Below the pieces are notes generated by a model. The model saw only the letters and a program-made list of their open reading frames with translations, did not search any database and was not told where the DNA came from. Shown here piece after piece: positions 17,405 through 27,109 of a stretch of DNA of 64,000 nucleotides. This stretch comes from VGNY01 sp964549635. GTDB lineage: Bacteria > Chloroflexota > Dehalococcoidia > GIF9 > UBA5629. Where the stretch lies: NCBI GenBank assembly GCA_964549635.1, contig CAZJVJ010000004.1, forward strand, positions 1 to 64,000. The letters run 5' to 3'. Numbering within the stretch: position 1 is the stretch's first letter; every line of letters begins with the position of its first letter. The position numbers and the translations under genes were made by a program.

Positions 17405-18199
17405 ATGCCAGCGTTCAGATATGAAATGAGTAAGGTAAGCAAGTTTGCAGAACGGTTGCGGCGTGTCTATGCTGGTTCGACGCCATCCATGGGCTTTCGA
17501 AAGTCTGTTGAGATTGAGGATCCCATTCTCTTAATCGTCGCTGATGTAACGGCGGCGGGCGCTAAAATGGCAAAAGCCATAGCTTGTGATATAGATGCCG
17601 GTATAGTGGACTGTCAGGGCCTTGAGGCATCTGCATTTGAACAATTAGCCAAAGCTATGGGTGATGTTCCTTTAGGGATATTCCTGGAGGGTGCCGACAA
17701 CAAGGATGAGATTGCTAAACTCATAGATCTAGGCAGTGACTTTTTAGTTTTCGGCTTGAAGACGCCGCTTGAAATAATAAATAAGCAGTGGCCAGGCAAA
17801 ATACTTAAAATAGAACCTTCGTTAGACCAAGGCTTGGTCAGGGCTATAAATGCCTTGCCGCTCTCTGTCGATGGAGTGCTGATAAGTGATGAGATCTCTT
17901 TGCTTACAGTGGAGCGTCTGCTAATTTACCAGCGATTTGCTGAACTTCTGGATAAGCCATTACTGGTTACTTTGGGCTCATCGGTAACTGAGGACGAACT
18001 TAAAAGCCTGTATGCAGCTGGCGTTAATGGGGTGGTACTATCTCAAGGGCTGTCTCAGGAGGCGATCGCTGGACTAAAAAAGACAATAGCCGGTTTCTCT
18101 AAAACTGTGAAGCGACGAGTCAGGAGTGCTGCATTGCTGCCCCGGCTTGGTGGTATGGTAGAAGCTGAAGCTGAAGTGGAAGAAGAGGAGCAGGTTTAA
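17405..18199 (+). CDS. Conserved-looking hypothetical protein, probable TIM-barrel
   Basis: A 264-residue protein that I do not recognise. Alternating strands and helices (ILLIVADVTAAGAKMAKAI, LGIFLEGADNKDEIAKLI, VDGVLISDEIS, AAGVNGVVLSQGLSQEAI) look like a beta/alpha barrel with a phosphate-binding-like C-terminal loop. The extreme C-terminus is a run of Glu (EAEAEVEEEEQV), so the protein ends in an acidic tail. GGAGG lies 14 bases before the ATG at 17405; a TTG at 17384 is the alternative start but has no site of its own. It begins 28 bases after the right repeat. The LysE-like gene follows 10 bases later, suggesting an operon. Confidence 0.6.
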   Translation: MPAFRYEMSKVSKFAERLRRVYAGSTPSMGFRKSVEIEDPILLIVADVTAAGAKMAKAIACDIDAGIVDCQGLEASAFEQLAKAMGDVPLGIFLEGADNKDEIAKLIDLGSDFLVFGLKTPLEIINKQWPGKILKIEPSLDQGLVRAINALPLSVDGVLISDEISLLTVERLLIYQRFAELLDKPLLVTLGSSVTEDELKSLYAAGVNGVVLSQGLSQEAIAGLKKTIAGFSKTVKRRVRSAALLPRLGGMVEAEAEVEEEEQV

Positions 18200-18209
18200 G
18201 CAGTCCCGC

Positions 18210-18827
18210 ATGACAGCGAGTCTTGGTTTGTTCTTACTTTCGGCTGCTGCCATATCTCTTTCTGGCGTTATGCTGCCCGGGCCGCTCACTGCCGCAACCA
18301 TAGCTAAAGGCTACCGCGAACAAAACGCCGGTATTTTTATTGCTTTGGGTCATGCCGTGATTGAACTGCCACTAATGGCGCTCATATATTTTGGTTTTGC
18401 TAACCTTTTCACCTCTCTTGTGGTTACAAAAATTATAGGCCTGGCTGGTGGCTTGATGCTGATTGTTATGGGCCTGACGGTGCTACGTAATATCAGTAAA
18501 GCTCAGGCTGAGGTGGCCGATTTGCCATATAACTCTGTAGTCACCGGGATTATATTGACTGGGGCTAACCCTTATTTTTTCTTATGGTGGGCGACAATAG
18601 GCATAGCCTTGATAGCCACTGCCGCTGAGTTCGGCATCTGGGGCTTGACCATTTTCGCTGTGGTGCACTGGTCATGTGATTTGCTATGGGAACAATTCGT
18701 CTCAATGAGCGTGTTCAGAACGAAGCATCTGTGGACACAAAGAGTCCAGAAAATTGTTTTTGGTATGTGTGCCTTTGTTTTGGTTGGATTTGGTATCTGG
18801 TTCTGTGTTTCGGTCTTTATGAGGTGA
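18210..18827 (+). CDS. LysE-family amino acid exporter
   Basis: A 205-residue membrane protein with about six hydrophobic helices. The N-terminal segment ISLSGVMLPGPLTAATIAKG carries the PGP motif of the LysE/RhtB superfamily, and TGANPYFFLWW in the middle is the second conserved region. Members expel amino acids or small polar metabolites using the proton gradient. The substrate is not readable. It is close behind the hypothetical gene at 17405 and convergent with the GuaB3-like gene, whose stop lies only three bases past its own. Confidence 0.82.
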   Translation: MTASLGLFLLSAAAISLSGVMLPGPLTAATIAKGYREQNAGIFIALGHAVIELPLMALIYFGFANLFTSLVVTKIIGLAGGLMLIVMGLTVLRNISKAQAEVADLPYNSVVTGIILTGANPYFFLWWATIGIALIATAAEFGIWGLTIFAVVHWSCDLLWEQFVSMSVFRTKHLWTQRVQKIVFGMCAFVLVGFGIWFCVSVFMR

Positions 18828-18830
18828 CTT

Positions 18831-19985
18831 CTAACCTAAGAACACACCCTGTATGGACTGGAAATATTTGCCTTCAGTCTTTATAGCTGGTGCAACTACC
18901 ATCCTGGCCTTGTGCATATCTTTGATGGTTAGTGCACCACAGACACCCATTGCAGTGCGCAAAGCACCAACAAAATTTTCGGTGCCATCGGTAACTGATG
19001 TAGGACCAAACAGCAGACGTTCTAGCGGAGCTCTTGTTCCAGCCTTGATCCTAGTGCCTCTAGGTAAAGAAGGATGAGGATGTGCCATACCCCAGTGGTA
19101 ACCCTTTCCTGGGGCTTCCTCCGCCTGTGCCATAATCGAGCCAAGCATCACCGCGTCAGCCCCCGAGGCAAAAGCTTTACATAAATCGCCGCCGGTGCGG
19201 ATACCGCCATCGGTTATCACCGCCACATATTTGGCGGTTTCCTTGAAATGGGTCTCACGGGCGGCAGCACAGTCCATGGTGGCTGTCACTTGTGGAACAC
19301 CGACACCAAGAACCTCCCTGGTTGTGCAGGCGGCTCCTGGGCCAACACCAACCAGAATACCGTCTATGCCGGTCCTCATCAGTTCCAGTGCAGCACTGTA
19401 GGTGACACAATTACCCACAATCACGGGCATAGGGGCTACCATTTGGCATAACTCGGAAAATATGAGCCCCCGATAGCTCTTTGAAATATGGCGCGCTGTG
19501 GTGACAGTGGATTGGACAACTAAGATATCAGCTCCGGCTTCTTTGGCGATGGGAGCTAACCGCTTGGTGGTTGCTGGAATTACTGAAACGGCGCAGATAG
19601 CACCAGCCCGTTTTATTTTCTGGATACGCTCGCCGATGAGCTTCTCTTGAATCGGCTGAGAATAAATTTTCTGGAGAAGCGGGGTAACCTCACTGTCAGA
19701 CGCCTGAACGATTTCAGTCAGAATCTCGTCGGGCCTCTCATATCTTGTCTGAATCCCATCTAGGTTAAGCACAGCCAATCCACCCAGTTTATGTAACAGG
19801 ATTGCAAAATCTGGATCAACTACAGCATCCATCGCCGCAGCCAGTATTGGAATAGGGAAGGTAAACCCACCGATGCTAAATTGTATATTTGTCTGGTCGG
19901 GATTGATGGTTATGTCGCCGGGCACGATGGCAACTTCCTCGAAACCGTAAGCTCTTTCCAGCTCTTTGAATTTTGGAATAGCCAT
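18831..19985 (-). CDS. GuaB3-type IMP dehydrogenase-related protein
   Basis: A 384-residue IMP dehydrogenase family barrel without the CBS domain pair seen in GuaB. The catalytic loop GVGPGAACTTREVLGVG keeps the Cys-Thr of the family, and TDGGIRTGGDLCKAFASGADAVMLGS is the phosphate-binding region. These features and the start MAIPKFKELERAYGFEEVAIVPG match the GuaB3 group, whose physiological reaction is less settled than GuaB. I start at the ATG at 19985, preceded by AAGGGGA; the frame is open to 20042 but lacks a site there. Stand-alone gene, convergent with the LysE-like gene. Confidence 0.85.
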   Translation of the reverse strand: MAIPKFKELERAYGFEEVAIVPGDITINPDQTNIQFSIGGFTFPIPILAAAMDAVVDPDFAILLHKLGGLAVLNLDGIQTRYERPDEILTEIVQASDSEVTPLLQKIYSQPIQEKLIGERIQKIKRAGAICAVSVIPATTKRLAPIAKEAGADILVVQSTVTTARHISKSYRGLIFSELCQMVAPMPVIVGNCVTYSAALELMRTGIDGILVGVGPGAACTTREVLGVGVPQVTATMDCAAARETHFKETAKYVAVITDGGIRTGGDLCKAFASGADAVMLGSIMAQAEEAPGKGYHWGMAHPHPSLPRGTRIKAGTRAPLERLLFGPTSVTDGTENFVGALRTAMGVCGALTIKDMHKARMVVAPAIKTEGKYFQSIQGVFLG

Positions 19986-20241
19986 ATTTGTCCCCTTGAA
20001 GTTATTGTGCAGACTATAGCAAAGGCAGCAAATCAAAGTCAAGAATAGACCATCCTTGTCTCCCCTTGTTATGTCGAGTTCAATTATGAGTTTTAGTCAC
20101 GCTCTAAAAATAGCCTCGGGCCAGCTTTTAGTGCTTCGTTCCTCATAAATGGTTGCCTTAGAATTACAGGGCTGCAGAGATGTTGAGATGAGTGAGTAGA
20201 CCAATTTACCTTGGTGAGATATAATTAGTCACTAAAAAAGC

Positions 20242-21063
20242 GTGCCAGCTCTCTACATTGTAGCTACACCAATCGGCAATATAGAAGATATTTCTTTGCG
20301 AGCATTGCGTCTGTTAAAACAGGTGGACTTAATTGCTGCTGAAGATACGCGCACCACACGCCAACTGCTCAATGCCTATGGTATAAAAACGCCGTTGACC
20401 AGTTATCATGAGCATAACAAGAAATCTAAGCTCGGCTATCTTCTGGACTGCCTCAGAGAAAAAAACGTAGCTCTGGTCTCAGAAGCAGGTATGCCAGGAT
20501 TGAGTGATCCGGGTTATGAGCTTATTGTGGCAGCTATTGAACAAGGTATCTCTATTGTGCCAGTCCCTGGCGCTTCCGCAGTGATTACGGCTCTGGCAAT
20601 TTCCGGATTGCCTGTCAATCAGTTTCTGTATCTTGGCTTTTTGCCTCGCCGCAAGGGAGCCAGACGACGTCTACTCTCGTGCGTTGCTGATGAACCCTGG
20701 ACTATGGTTGCCTTTGAAGCACCACACCGACTTCTAGAAACGCTGAGGGATGCTTTGGAAATATTTGGTAATAGAAAAGTGGCAGTTTGTCGTGAACTTA
20801 CCAAAGTCCATGAAGAGGTGTTCAGGGGTAAATTAAGCCAGGCGATAGAATATTTCGGGCAACCGAGAGGTGAGTTTACCTTGGTCATTGAGGGTAAAAC
20901 GAGGCTGGAACCGGAGATTAGCGTACAGGTTGAGCAAAAGCTGCGTCAGCTTTATCAGCAGGGCGCTAAAGCCAAACAGGCGGTGTCTCAGTTATCATTG
21001 ACTAGTGGGATATCGAAAAATAGGCTCTACCAAGCTTGGCTCAAGTTAAGTAAAGGAGGCTGA
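20242..21063 (+). CDS. rsmI: 16S rRNA 2'-O-ribose C1402 methyltransferase RsmI
   Basis: A 273-residue SAM-dependent methyltransferase of the tetrapyrrole methylase fold. N-terminal LYIVATPIGNIEDISLRALR and AAEDTRTTRQLL are diagnostic for RsmI, as is SEAGMPGLSDPGYE. It methylates cytidine 1402 of 16S rRNA. The start is a GTG (MPALYIVATP) with no clear ribosome site. Two bases after its stop begins the small zinc-ribbon gene, and metG follows, so these form a translation-related group. Confidence 0.93.
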   Translation: MPALYIVATPIGNIEDISLRALRLLKQVDLIAAEDTRTTRQLLNAYGIKTPLTSYHEHNKKSKLGYLLDCLREKNVALVSEAGMPGLSDPGYELIVAAIEQGISIVPVPGASAVITALAISGLPVNQFLYLGFLPRRKGARRRLLSCVADEPWTMVAFEAPHRLLETLRDALEIFGNRKVAVCRELTKVHEEVFRGKLSQAIEYFGQPRGEFTLVIEGKTRLEPEISVQVEQKLRQLYQQGAKAKQAVSQLSLTSGISKNRLYQAWLKLSKGG

Positions 21064-21064
21064 T

Positions 21065-21274
21065 TTGAAGCGAGGTTGCATTGTTATCGGTGAACTCCAG
21101 TGTGATAGTTGTAATCGCCCTATGCAACACGGGGAACGATATTTGCTCATCGAGGAAAATGAGGGTCAGAAGTCCCGTTTTTGCGTGGATTGCTGTCTTA
21201 ATAAAGGCTATGCGACCTATGTAAAAGAAAAGGGTGAACGGGTGATAACCTTTTTCCCACCAGAGTTACATTAG
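21065..21274 (+). CDS. Small zinc-ribbon hypothetical protein
   Basis: A 69-residue protein with two Cys pairs, CDSC (about residues 13-16) and CVDCC (about 40-44), suggesting a single zinc ribbon. The TTG start is preceded by AAAGGAGG at good spacing and lies two bases past rsmI, so it is very likely translated. No domain recognised; a nucleic-acid or protein contact role is possible. metG starts about 90 bases downstream. Confidence 0.65.
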   Translation: MKRGCIVIGELQCDSCNRPMQHGERYLLIEENEGQKSRFCVDCCLNKGYATYVKEKGERVITFFPPELH

Positions 21275-21367
21275 TGAAAGGGATAGACGTAAAAGGGATA
21301 GACTTGTTGAAACCTTCTAGGCTTGTGGTAGAATCCAGAGGCAAAACTCTGTTCGAGGAGAAGGTGG

Positions 21368-23029
21368 TTGGCTGAGTATATTCTGGTTGCAGTCGCCTGG
21401 CCTTATGCCAACGGCTCTCTTCATTTAGGACACATAGCCGGAGCCTACCTACCGGCTGATATTTTTGCACGCTACCACCGCTGCAAAGGAAACAAAGTAT
21501 TGATGGTCTCGGGAAGTGACCAGCATGGGACGCCGATCACGCTACGTGCTGAACAAGAGAATAAATCACCACAGGAAATAGTCGATAAGTATCACAAGGA
21601 ATTCCTTGATTGCTGGCAAAGATTGGGAATTTCTTTCGATTTATTTACTACTACTGGCACTTTGAACCATACCCAGGTCACTCATGATATTTTCCTTAAG
21701 TTGTTCGATAGGGGCTATATTTATAAAGATGCTGTGCCTCAGGCTTATTGCCCACGATGCCAACGTTTCCTGCCTGACCGTTATGTTGAGGGTACATGTC
21801 CTCATTGTGCCTTTCCCCAAGCACGTGGTGACCAGTGCGACGAATGTGGCCGAACAGTAAATCCAGCCGATTTGCTCGACCTTCGTTGTCGTATTTGCTC
21901 TGCCTCCCCACGCTTCGAGGTCTCAGAGCATTTCTTTTTTCGTCTCAGCGCCTTTGAGAGCAGACTGAAGGCTTGGATTAGTGAGCAGACCCATTGGCGT
22001 CAAAATGTGCTGAACTTTACTCTTGGCTTTCTCGAAGGTGGCCTTAAAGACCGGGCCATTACGCGTGATATAGACTGGGGGGTTACTGTCCCCCAGCCTG
22101 GTTTTGAACGTAAACGTATCTATGTCTGGTTTGAGGCTGTAATCGGCTATTTTTCAGCTAGCAAAGAATGGGCAAAGTTACAGGGAGATGAGACTGCCTG
22201 GCAATCTTTCTGGAGTGGTGACGCCAAAAGCTACTATTTCATCGGTAAAGATAATATCCCGTTCCACACAATTATCTGGCCAGCTATGCTAATGGGTTAT
22301 GGTAATCTCAATCTCCCCTATGATGTTCCGGCTAATGAGTTTCTTACCATTGAAGGCAGGCGTCTTTCGACCAGTCGGAACTGGGCAGTATGGTTGCCTG
22401 ATTATTTGCAGCGGTATGACCCTGACCCGCTACGCTATCTTCTTTCCATAAATATGCCGGAAACCGGGGATACTGATTTCTCTTGGCGTGAATTTCTGCG
22501 TCGTAACAATGATGAGTTGGTAGCTACCTATGGCAATTTGGCTAATCGTGTTCTAACCTTCACCTACCGAAATTTTAATGGAATTGTTCCGGACCCTGGA
22601 GAGCTTGACAGCCAGAGCCAGGGTCTTCTGAGCAAAGCGCATGAAACGCTGGAGAAAGTCGACAGGCTCCTGTATCGGTGCCATTTCAAAGAGGCCATCA
22701 AGACTGCCATGTCATTAGCTCAAGAAGCTAACCGATACCTTGATGATAAAGCCCCATGGAAAGCAATTAAGCAGGATAGGCAGGCTGCAGCAACAGCTAT
22801 TTATGTGGCACTCTCAGTACTTTCAGCCCTTAAGATCGTGTTTTACCCATTTCTGCCTTTCAGCTCTGAAAGACTCCACCGCTATCTGGGCTTTTCCGAT
22901 GGCATCGAAACTGGTGGCTGGAAGTTTAATTCACTGCCGGTGGGACAGAAGCTACCACCTCCAGAGCCTCTGTTCCGCAAGCTTGATGAAAGTATTGTAT
23001 CTGAAGAAACCAGCCGTCTGGCAATTTGA
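21368..23029 (+). CDS. metG: Methionyl-tRNA synthetase
   Basis: A 553-residue class I synthetase that charges tRNA-Met. The HIGH motif is HLGH in ANGSLHLGHIAG (residues 15-26). Cys pairs CPRC, CPHC, CDEC and CRIC in the connective region suggest two zinc knuckles. The KMSKS loop reads RLSTS (about 331-335), a known kind of variant. The protein ends after the anticodon-binding helices, without the C-terminal dimerisation domain. The start is TTG (MAEYILVAVAWPYANG) after GGAGAAGG. Its TGA overlaps the TTG start of the polyprenyl synthase gene. Confidence 0.94.
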   Translation: MAEYILVAVAWPYANGSLHLGHIAGAYLPADIFARYHRCKGNKVLMVSGSDQHGTPITLRAEQENKSPQEIVDKYHKEFLDCWQRLGISFDLFTTTGTLNHTQVTHDIFLKLFDRGYIYKDAVPQAYCPRCQRFLPDRYVEGTCPHCAFPQARGDQCDECGRTVNPADLLDLRCRICSASPRFEVSEHFFFRLSAFESRLKAWISEQTHWRQNVLNFTLGFLEGGLKDRAITRDIDWGVTVPQPGFERKRIYVWFEAVIGYFSASKEWAKLQGDETAWQSFWSGDAKSYYFIGKDNIPFHTIIWPAMLMGYGNLNLPYDVPANEFLTIEGRRLSTSRNWAVWLPDYLQRYDPDPLRYLLSINMPETGDTDFSWREFLRRNNDELVATYGNLANRVLTFTYRNFNGIVPDPGELDSQSQGLLSKAHETLEKVDRLLYRCHFKEAIKTAMSLAQEANRYLDDKAPWKAIKQDRQAAATAIYVALSVLSALKIVFYPFLPFSSERLHRYLGFSDGIETGGWKFNSLPVGQKLPPPEPLFRKLDESIVSEETSRLAI

Positions 23030-23997
23030 AGAAAGTGAACCTTAGTGAAATTTATAAACCTATAAAAGATGACCTGGAAAAGGTAGAGGAGAGCCTGGCG
23101 GCAGAAGCAGATGTGGATTCGCCCCTCCTTGCGGAAATTTTAACCTATACCCTGAAAAACGGTGGGAAGCGAATTCGCCCGTCACTTACCCTGCTCGCCG
23201 GGAAATTTTATGTTTACAACCCATCCCTCCTTGTGCCGATGGCGACAGCGGTTGAGCTTCTTCATACTGCCACGCTGGTTCACGATGATATTGTGGACAA
23301 CTCGCCAGTCCGGCGTGGTAAGCCAACCGTTAGTCGCGCCTGGGGTGGACACAGGGCTTTGCTTCTTGGGGACTACCTTTTCGCGAGAGCCGGCAGCCTT
23401 ACGGCCACTACAGGAAATTTGAAGGTTATAAAACTCTTCTCTCAGACTCTTATGACTATTTCCTGCGGGGAATTAAAACAAACCGGCATTGTTTTCGATT
23501 TAAAGCAAGCTCGTCAGCTGTATTTCGACTGGATAAGTGCCAAGACAGCCTGCCTTTTTTCCACCGCCACTGAGTCGGGAGCCATTTTAAGCCAGGCTCC
23601 AGAACATGCCATTCAGGCACTAAGAAATTACGGTCATAACTTTGGTATAGCTTTTCAAATTATTGATGATGTTCTCGATTTCATCGGTGACGCAGTTGAA
23701 CTGGGCAAGCCGGTGGGTTCCGATTTAGCCGAAGGGATAGTAACGCTGCCGACAATACTATACGCTGAGGCCAATCCCGCAGACAATGTGATAAAGAAAG
23801 CTATCGAAAACAGAGATGCTAATTCTGTGGCCTTGGCTCTGGATAATATCCGCAATTCAACCGCTATCGAGCAATGCCTGGCCCTAGCTTCGGATTTCTG
23901 CGCCCGCGCCAGTCAGGCTCTTAGAGTACTGCCCGACAACTGCTACCGCCAGTCTTTGCTTGATTTAGCTAATTATATTGTCCAGCGGCGAAAATAG
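23026..23997 (+). CDS. Polyprenyl diphosphate synthase
   Basis: A 323-residue trans-prenyltransferase. The first Asp-rich motif is in LVHDDIVDNSPVRRGKPT (DDIVD) and the second is IIDDVLDFIGD. GGKRIRPSLTLLAG is the allylic substrate region. It elongates a prenyl diphosphate with IPP units. Chain length (C30-C50, for quinone or carrier lipids) cannot be fixed by eye. The TTG start overlaps the metG stop by four bases, so translation is coupled; the downstream gene ftsH is convergent. Confidence 0.9.
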   Translation: MKKVNLSEIYKPIKDDLEKVEESLAAEADVDSPLLAEILTYTLKNGGKRIRPSLTLLAGKFYVYNPSLLVPMATAVELLHTATLVHDDIVDNSPVRRGKPTVSRAWGGHRALLLGDYLFARAGSLTATTGNLKVIKLFSQTLMTISCGELKQTGIVFDLKQARQLYFDWISAKTACLFSTATESGAILSQAPEHAIQALRNYGHNFGIAFQIIDDVLDFIGDAVELGKPVGSDLAEGIVTLPTILYAEANPADNVIKKAIENRDANSVALALDNIRNSTAIEQCLALASDFCARASQALRVLPDNCYRQSLLDLANYIVQRRK

Positions 23998-24023
23998 GAA
24001 AACAATACATATCCAGCCTTCAA

Positions 24024-25868
24024 TCATGAGGCTGGTGTTGCTTCTAATTGGGATGAAGGCAAAGGTTCTTTAAGCAATCTCTCAAACTCTGCCTCTTCTA
24101 TTGTCTCTTTGGTCATCAGGTAATCAGCGACCAGCTTTAATCTTTCTTTATTCTCGGTTAGAATTTTCAGAGCAGTATCATAGGCATTATGAATAAGTCT
24201 CTTGACCTCCTCGTCTATCTCTTCAGCTACCTTCTCGCTGTAGTTCCGTTGCTCGTGGATTTCGCGGCCGAGGAAGATAAGTTCCTCTCGTCTACCAAAG
24301 GTACGGGGCCCCAGCTTATGGCTCATGCCGTATTCGGTGACCATCTTCCTAGCCAGATTTGTCGCCTGCTCCAGGTCGTTTTGAGCACCTGTGGTTATCT
24401 CCCCAAAGATTATCTCTTCTGCGGCTCGTCCAGCCAAACTTACTGTTAGCCTGTCCTTGAACTGAGAATATGTCCACAGGTGGCGGTCTTCGCTTGGTAA
24501 GAAGCGAGTCCAGCCCCCCATCATACCTCGAGCCACTATAGATATCTTATGTACTGGGTCGGCGTTAGGCAACATCTTGGCAACTAAAGCGTGACCCGTT
24601 TCGTGGTAGGCAATAATCTCCTTCTCTTTCTGACTTATTATCCGTCCCTTCTTTTCTGGGCCAGCTATTACTCGGTCGATAGAATCCTCCAGCTCTTTAA
24701 GGCCGATTTCCTTCAGGTCACGCCGGGCTGCGAGTAGTGCTGCCTCATTGATCAGATTGGCCAAGTCGGCACCGCTAAAGCCGGGAGTCTGTTTGGCTAT
24801 CACCTCCAAATCAGCGTCTTTAGCCAGCGGTTTGCCTTTGGCATGCACCTTAAGAATGGCTTTGCGACCGTTCAAATCAGGCTGGTCGATTACAACGTGG
24901 CGATCGAAGCGCCCAGGTCTTAGAAGAGCTGGGTCGAGTATATCAGGGCGGTTAGTGGCCGCTAGAACAATAACATTTGTGCTGCTATCGAAGCCGTCCA
25001 TCTCCACCAATATCTGGTTCAGTGTTTGCTCACGCTCATCATGGCCACCACCAAGTCCAGCCCCACGATGTCTGCCCACAGCATCAATCTCATCAACGAA
25101 AACTATGCATGGCGCATTGCGTTTAGCCTGGTCAAAAAGGTCCCTAACCCTGGAAGCGCCAACGCCTACGAACATTTCAACGAACTCACTACCACTTATG
25201 GAATAAAATGGGACACCCGCTTCACCCGCCACAGCTTTGGCTATCAGTGTCTTTCCGCAGCCTGGTGGCCCAACCAGCAAAACACCTCGGGGTATGCGAG
25301 CTCCCAAAGCCATAAACTTATGTGGCGATTTTAGAAACTCGACTATTTCCTGCAGTTCCGCTTTGGCTTCGTCCACGCCAGCAACATCCGCGAAGGTTAC
25401 GGTCGGTTTGTTTCCGGATGCCAGTCGGGCCCGACTTTTTATGAAATTGAAAGCCTGGGTATTGGCTCCTCGGGCTGAGCGGAACAGGAGGAAAAGCAAG
25501 ACACCAAACAGGAGCAGCGGAATAAAGCTAATTATCAGTCCTCCCCAGTCAAAACCGCCAGCCTTGACATTGAACTTTATCATTCCCTCATCGAGCGTTA
25601 TCCCTGCCTCTTTCAGGGTGTCCATTAGCTCCTTTGTACTGCCAATAAAGGATGATTCGATTACCTTTCTTCCGTCTTTCAAACCGATCAGGACATTGCC
25701 TTGTTGCTGAATGGTATCAATCTGTCCCTTTTTAGCCTGTTCAATAAAGGTGTAGAAATCTACGGTCTTCGGCTTATTAGATGGGGGCAGAAAGCTAAAG
25801 GCCAGGGCCAATAGAGCCACAAGAAGCAATAGATAAAATAGACTGCCTTGCCACCACTTAGGTTTCAT
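24024..25868 (-). CDS. ftsH: ATP-dependent zinc metalloprotease FtsH
   Basis: A 614-residue membrane AAA protease. Two hydrophobic segments (about 10-28 and 110-129) flank a small extracytoplasmic domain. Walker A GPPGCGKT is at 200-207, Walker B IVFVDEIDAVGR follows at 255-266, the second region of homology has NRPDILDPALLRPGRFD, and the zinc motif HETGH is at 422-426. It unfolds and degrades membrane and short-lived cytoplasmic proteins as a hexamer. Length is within the family range. Single gene, convergent with the prenyl synthase gene. Confidence 0.96.
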   Translation of the reverse strand: MKPKWWQGSLFYLLLLVALLALAFSFLPPSNKPKTVDFYTFIEQAKKGQIDTIQQQGNVLIGLKDGRKVIESSFIGSTKELMDTLKEAGITLDEGMIKFNVKAGGFDWGGLIISFIPLLLFGVLLFLLFRSARGANTQAFNFIKSRARLASGNKPTVTFADVAGVDEAKAELQEIVEFLKSPHKFMALGARIPRGVLLVGPPGCGKTLIAKAVAGEAGVPFYSISGSEFVEMFVGVGASRVRDLFDQAKRNAPCIVFVDEIDAVGRHRGAGLGGGHDEREQTLNQILVEMDGFDSSTNVIVLAATNRPDILDPALLRPGRFDRHVVIDQPDLNGRKAILKVHAKGKPLAKDADLEVIAKQTPGFSGADLANLINEAALLAARRDLKEIGLKELEDSIDRVIAGPEKKGRIISQKEKEIIAYHETGHALVAKMLPNADPVHKISIVARGMMGGWTRFLPSEDRHLWTYSQFKDRLTVSLAGRAAEEIIFGEITTGAQNDLEQATNLARKMVTEYGMSHKLGPRTFGRREELIFLGREIHEQRNYSEKVAEEIDEEVKRLIHNAYDTALKILTENKERLKLVADYLMTKETIEEAEFERLLKEPLPSSQLEATPAS

Positions 25869-26043
25869 TTTGTTTATCCTTTACATAGCATATTATATAT
25901 CAAATGCGGCCAATTACAAAAAGTGTCGGAAATAAAGAGGTTGTCTTTGGCCGGCTGATGGAGCTGGACGAGCAATTATTTTTCGGTTCGTGCAAGCTGT
26001 GATTTTTGCCCAATAAGAGTTTGTAGATCTCAGGTTCGTCAAG

Positions 26044-26904
26044 TTAGCCTGCTGCTGTGCTGTAGGTCTGTTGCAGGAGCAAAGCATCTTCCTCAAGATT
26101 TGGGCTTTCGGCTACGACTAGCCCTTTTACCTTGCAGTCACGCAGAGCATAAACAAACTCAACATAATTAAAATCCGACTCTTTCAGGTTAAGATGTTTG
26201 ATTTCTCCGCTTCTGCCATAAGCTATTCCGGATATATGTATATGCATGTTGTCTAAAGCCTGTCTGCCTAACTTATTTTCCACTTGCTTGAGTATAAAGA
26301 TAAACTCATCGTAGGAATTGAACTTTCCGCTGCGAGCATGCCAGTGAGCAAAATCTACACAAGGGGCTATGCCCTCCACCTCGGCGCTCAGGTTCAGCAC
26401 CTCGTCCAGTGTGCCAAACTGACTCGGTTTGCCAGTGATTTCAGGCCTTACCCAGACTCGGTTGTGTTCTGTCCTTAACAGTTCGGTTATCTGTAGAAGC
26501 TGCTGTTTCACTTTGTGGTAAACCTGGTCTGACGGCTCGCCCATATAGTAAGCAGCGTGGAAAACGATGCTTATGGCTCCGCAGATGAAAGCGGTCCGGG
26601 CTGTATGGATGATTCGTTCCCGGCTGGCTTTGAGCTTTTCAGGGTCGGAAGCATTTAGATTTATGGCATAGGGGCCATGGGCACTAAGCACTACGTTTTT
26701 ACTCCTGGCTGTTTCAGCTACAGCAAGAGCTGTTTCCCGGCTCATTTTGACCCCTTGGACAAATTCCAGCTCCATACAGCCCAGGCCTAATTCAGCGACT
26801 CGCTCAATGCCAGCTATCGTGGACTGTGCCTTGCTGCTGTTAGGCACTCCCGCCGGACCAAAAAGGAGCTTTTCCACGATGCTAACTCTGCAAATTTTTA
26901 TCAA
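26044..26904 (-). CDS. Endonuclease IV/xylose isomerase-like TIM barrel protein
   Basis: A protein of up to 286 residues from the AP-endonuclease 2 family. Candidate metal ligands typical of endonuclease IV appear in order: SAHGPY (His), VFHAAYY (His), VRPEITGK (Glu), CVDFAHWHAR (Asp, His), MHIHISG (His) and VAESPN (Glu). It may incise abasic sites in DNA or act as a sugar isomerase; I favour the former from the ligand order. The ATG at 26904 gives ten extra residues before LLFGPAGVP, the usual family start, so a GTG at 26877 is an alternative start. Confidence 0.75.
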   Translation of the reverse strand: MIKICRVSIVEKLLFGPAGVPNSSKAQSTIAGIERVAELGLGCMELEFVQGVKMSRETALAVAETARSKNVVLSAHGPYAINLNASDPEKLKASRERIIHTARTAFICGAISIVFHAAYYMGEPSDQVYHKVKQQLLQITELLRTEHNRVWVRPEITGKPSQFGTLDEVLNLSAEVEGIAPCVDFAHWHARSGKFNSYDEFIFILKQVENKLGRQALDNMHIHISGIAYGRSGEIKHLNLKESDFNYVEFVYALRDCKVKGLVVAESPNLEEDALLLQQTYSTAAG

Positions 26905-27072
26905 ATTATACTATGTGATGGGTTTAAAATACTAATATATCGTGCAGTCGAATTAAAATATTGATGGATTTAGTTTTATTCACATGGCAAGACTGAAGGG
27001 TTTGGGGGTCTACCAAGTTCCCTTTTTTTGAAGGTCTGGATTAAAGAAAGCAACTCGAATTGTCCGGCGATA

Positions 27073-27081
27073 TGATATAAT
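27073..27081 (+). promoter_or_regulatory. Extended -10 promoter of rsfS
   Basis: TGATATAAT is an extended -10 element with a consensus hexamer (TATAAT at 27076-27081). It lies about 18 bases before the AGGAG site of rsfS. No convincing -35 box, which extended -10 promoters can lack. Confidence 0.55.
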
Positions 27082-27109
27082 ATTAAAAAAATACTTTCAG
27101 GAGTAAACT

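Noticed and set aside
21275..21367. T-box or other riboswitch ahead of metG
   Set aside because: The gap is under 100 bases and lacks a specifier stem, a T-box sequence and a terminator.
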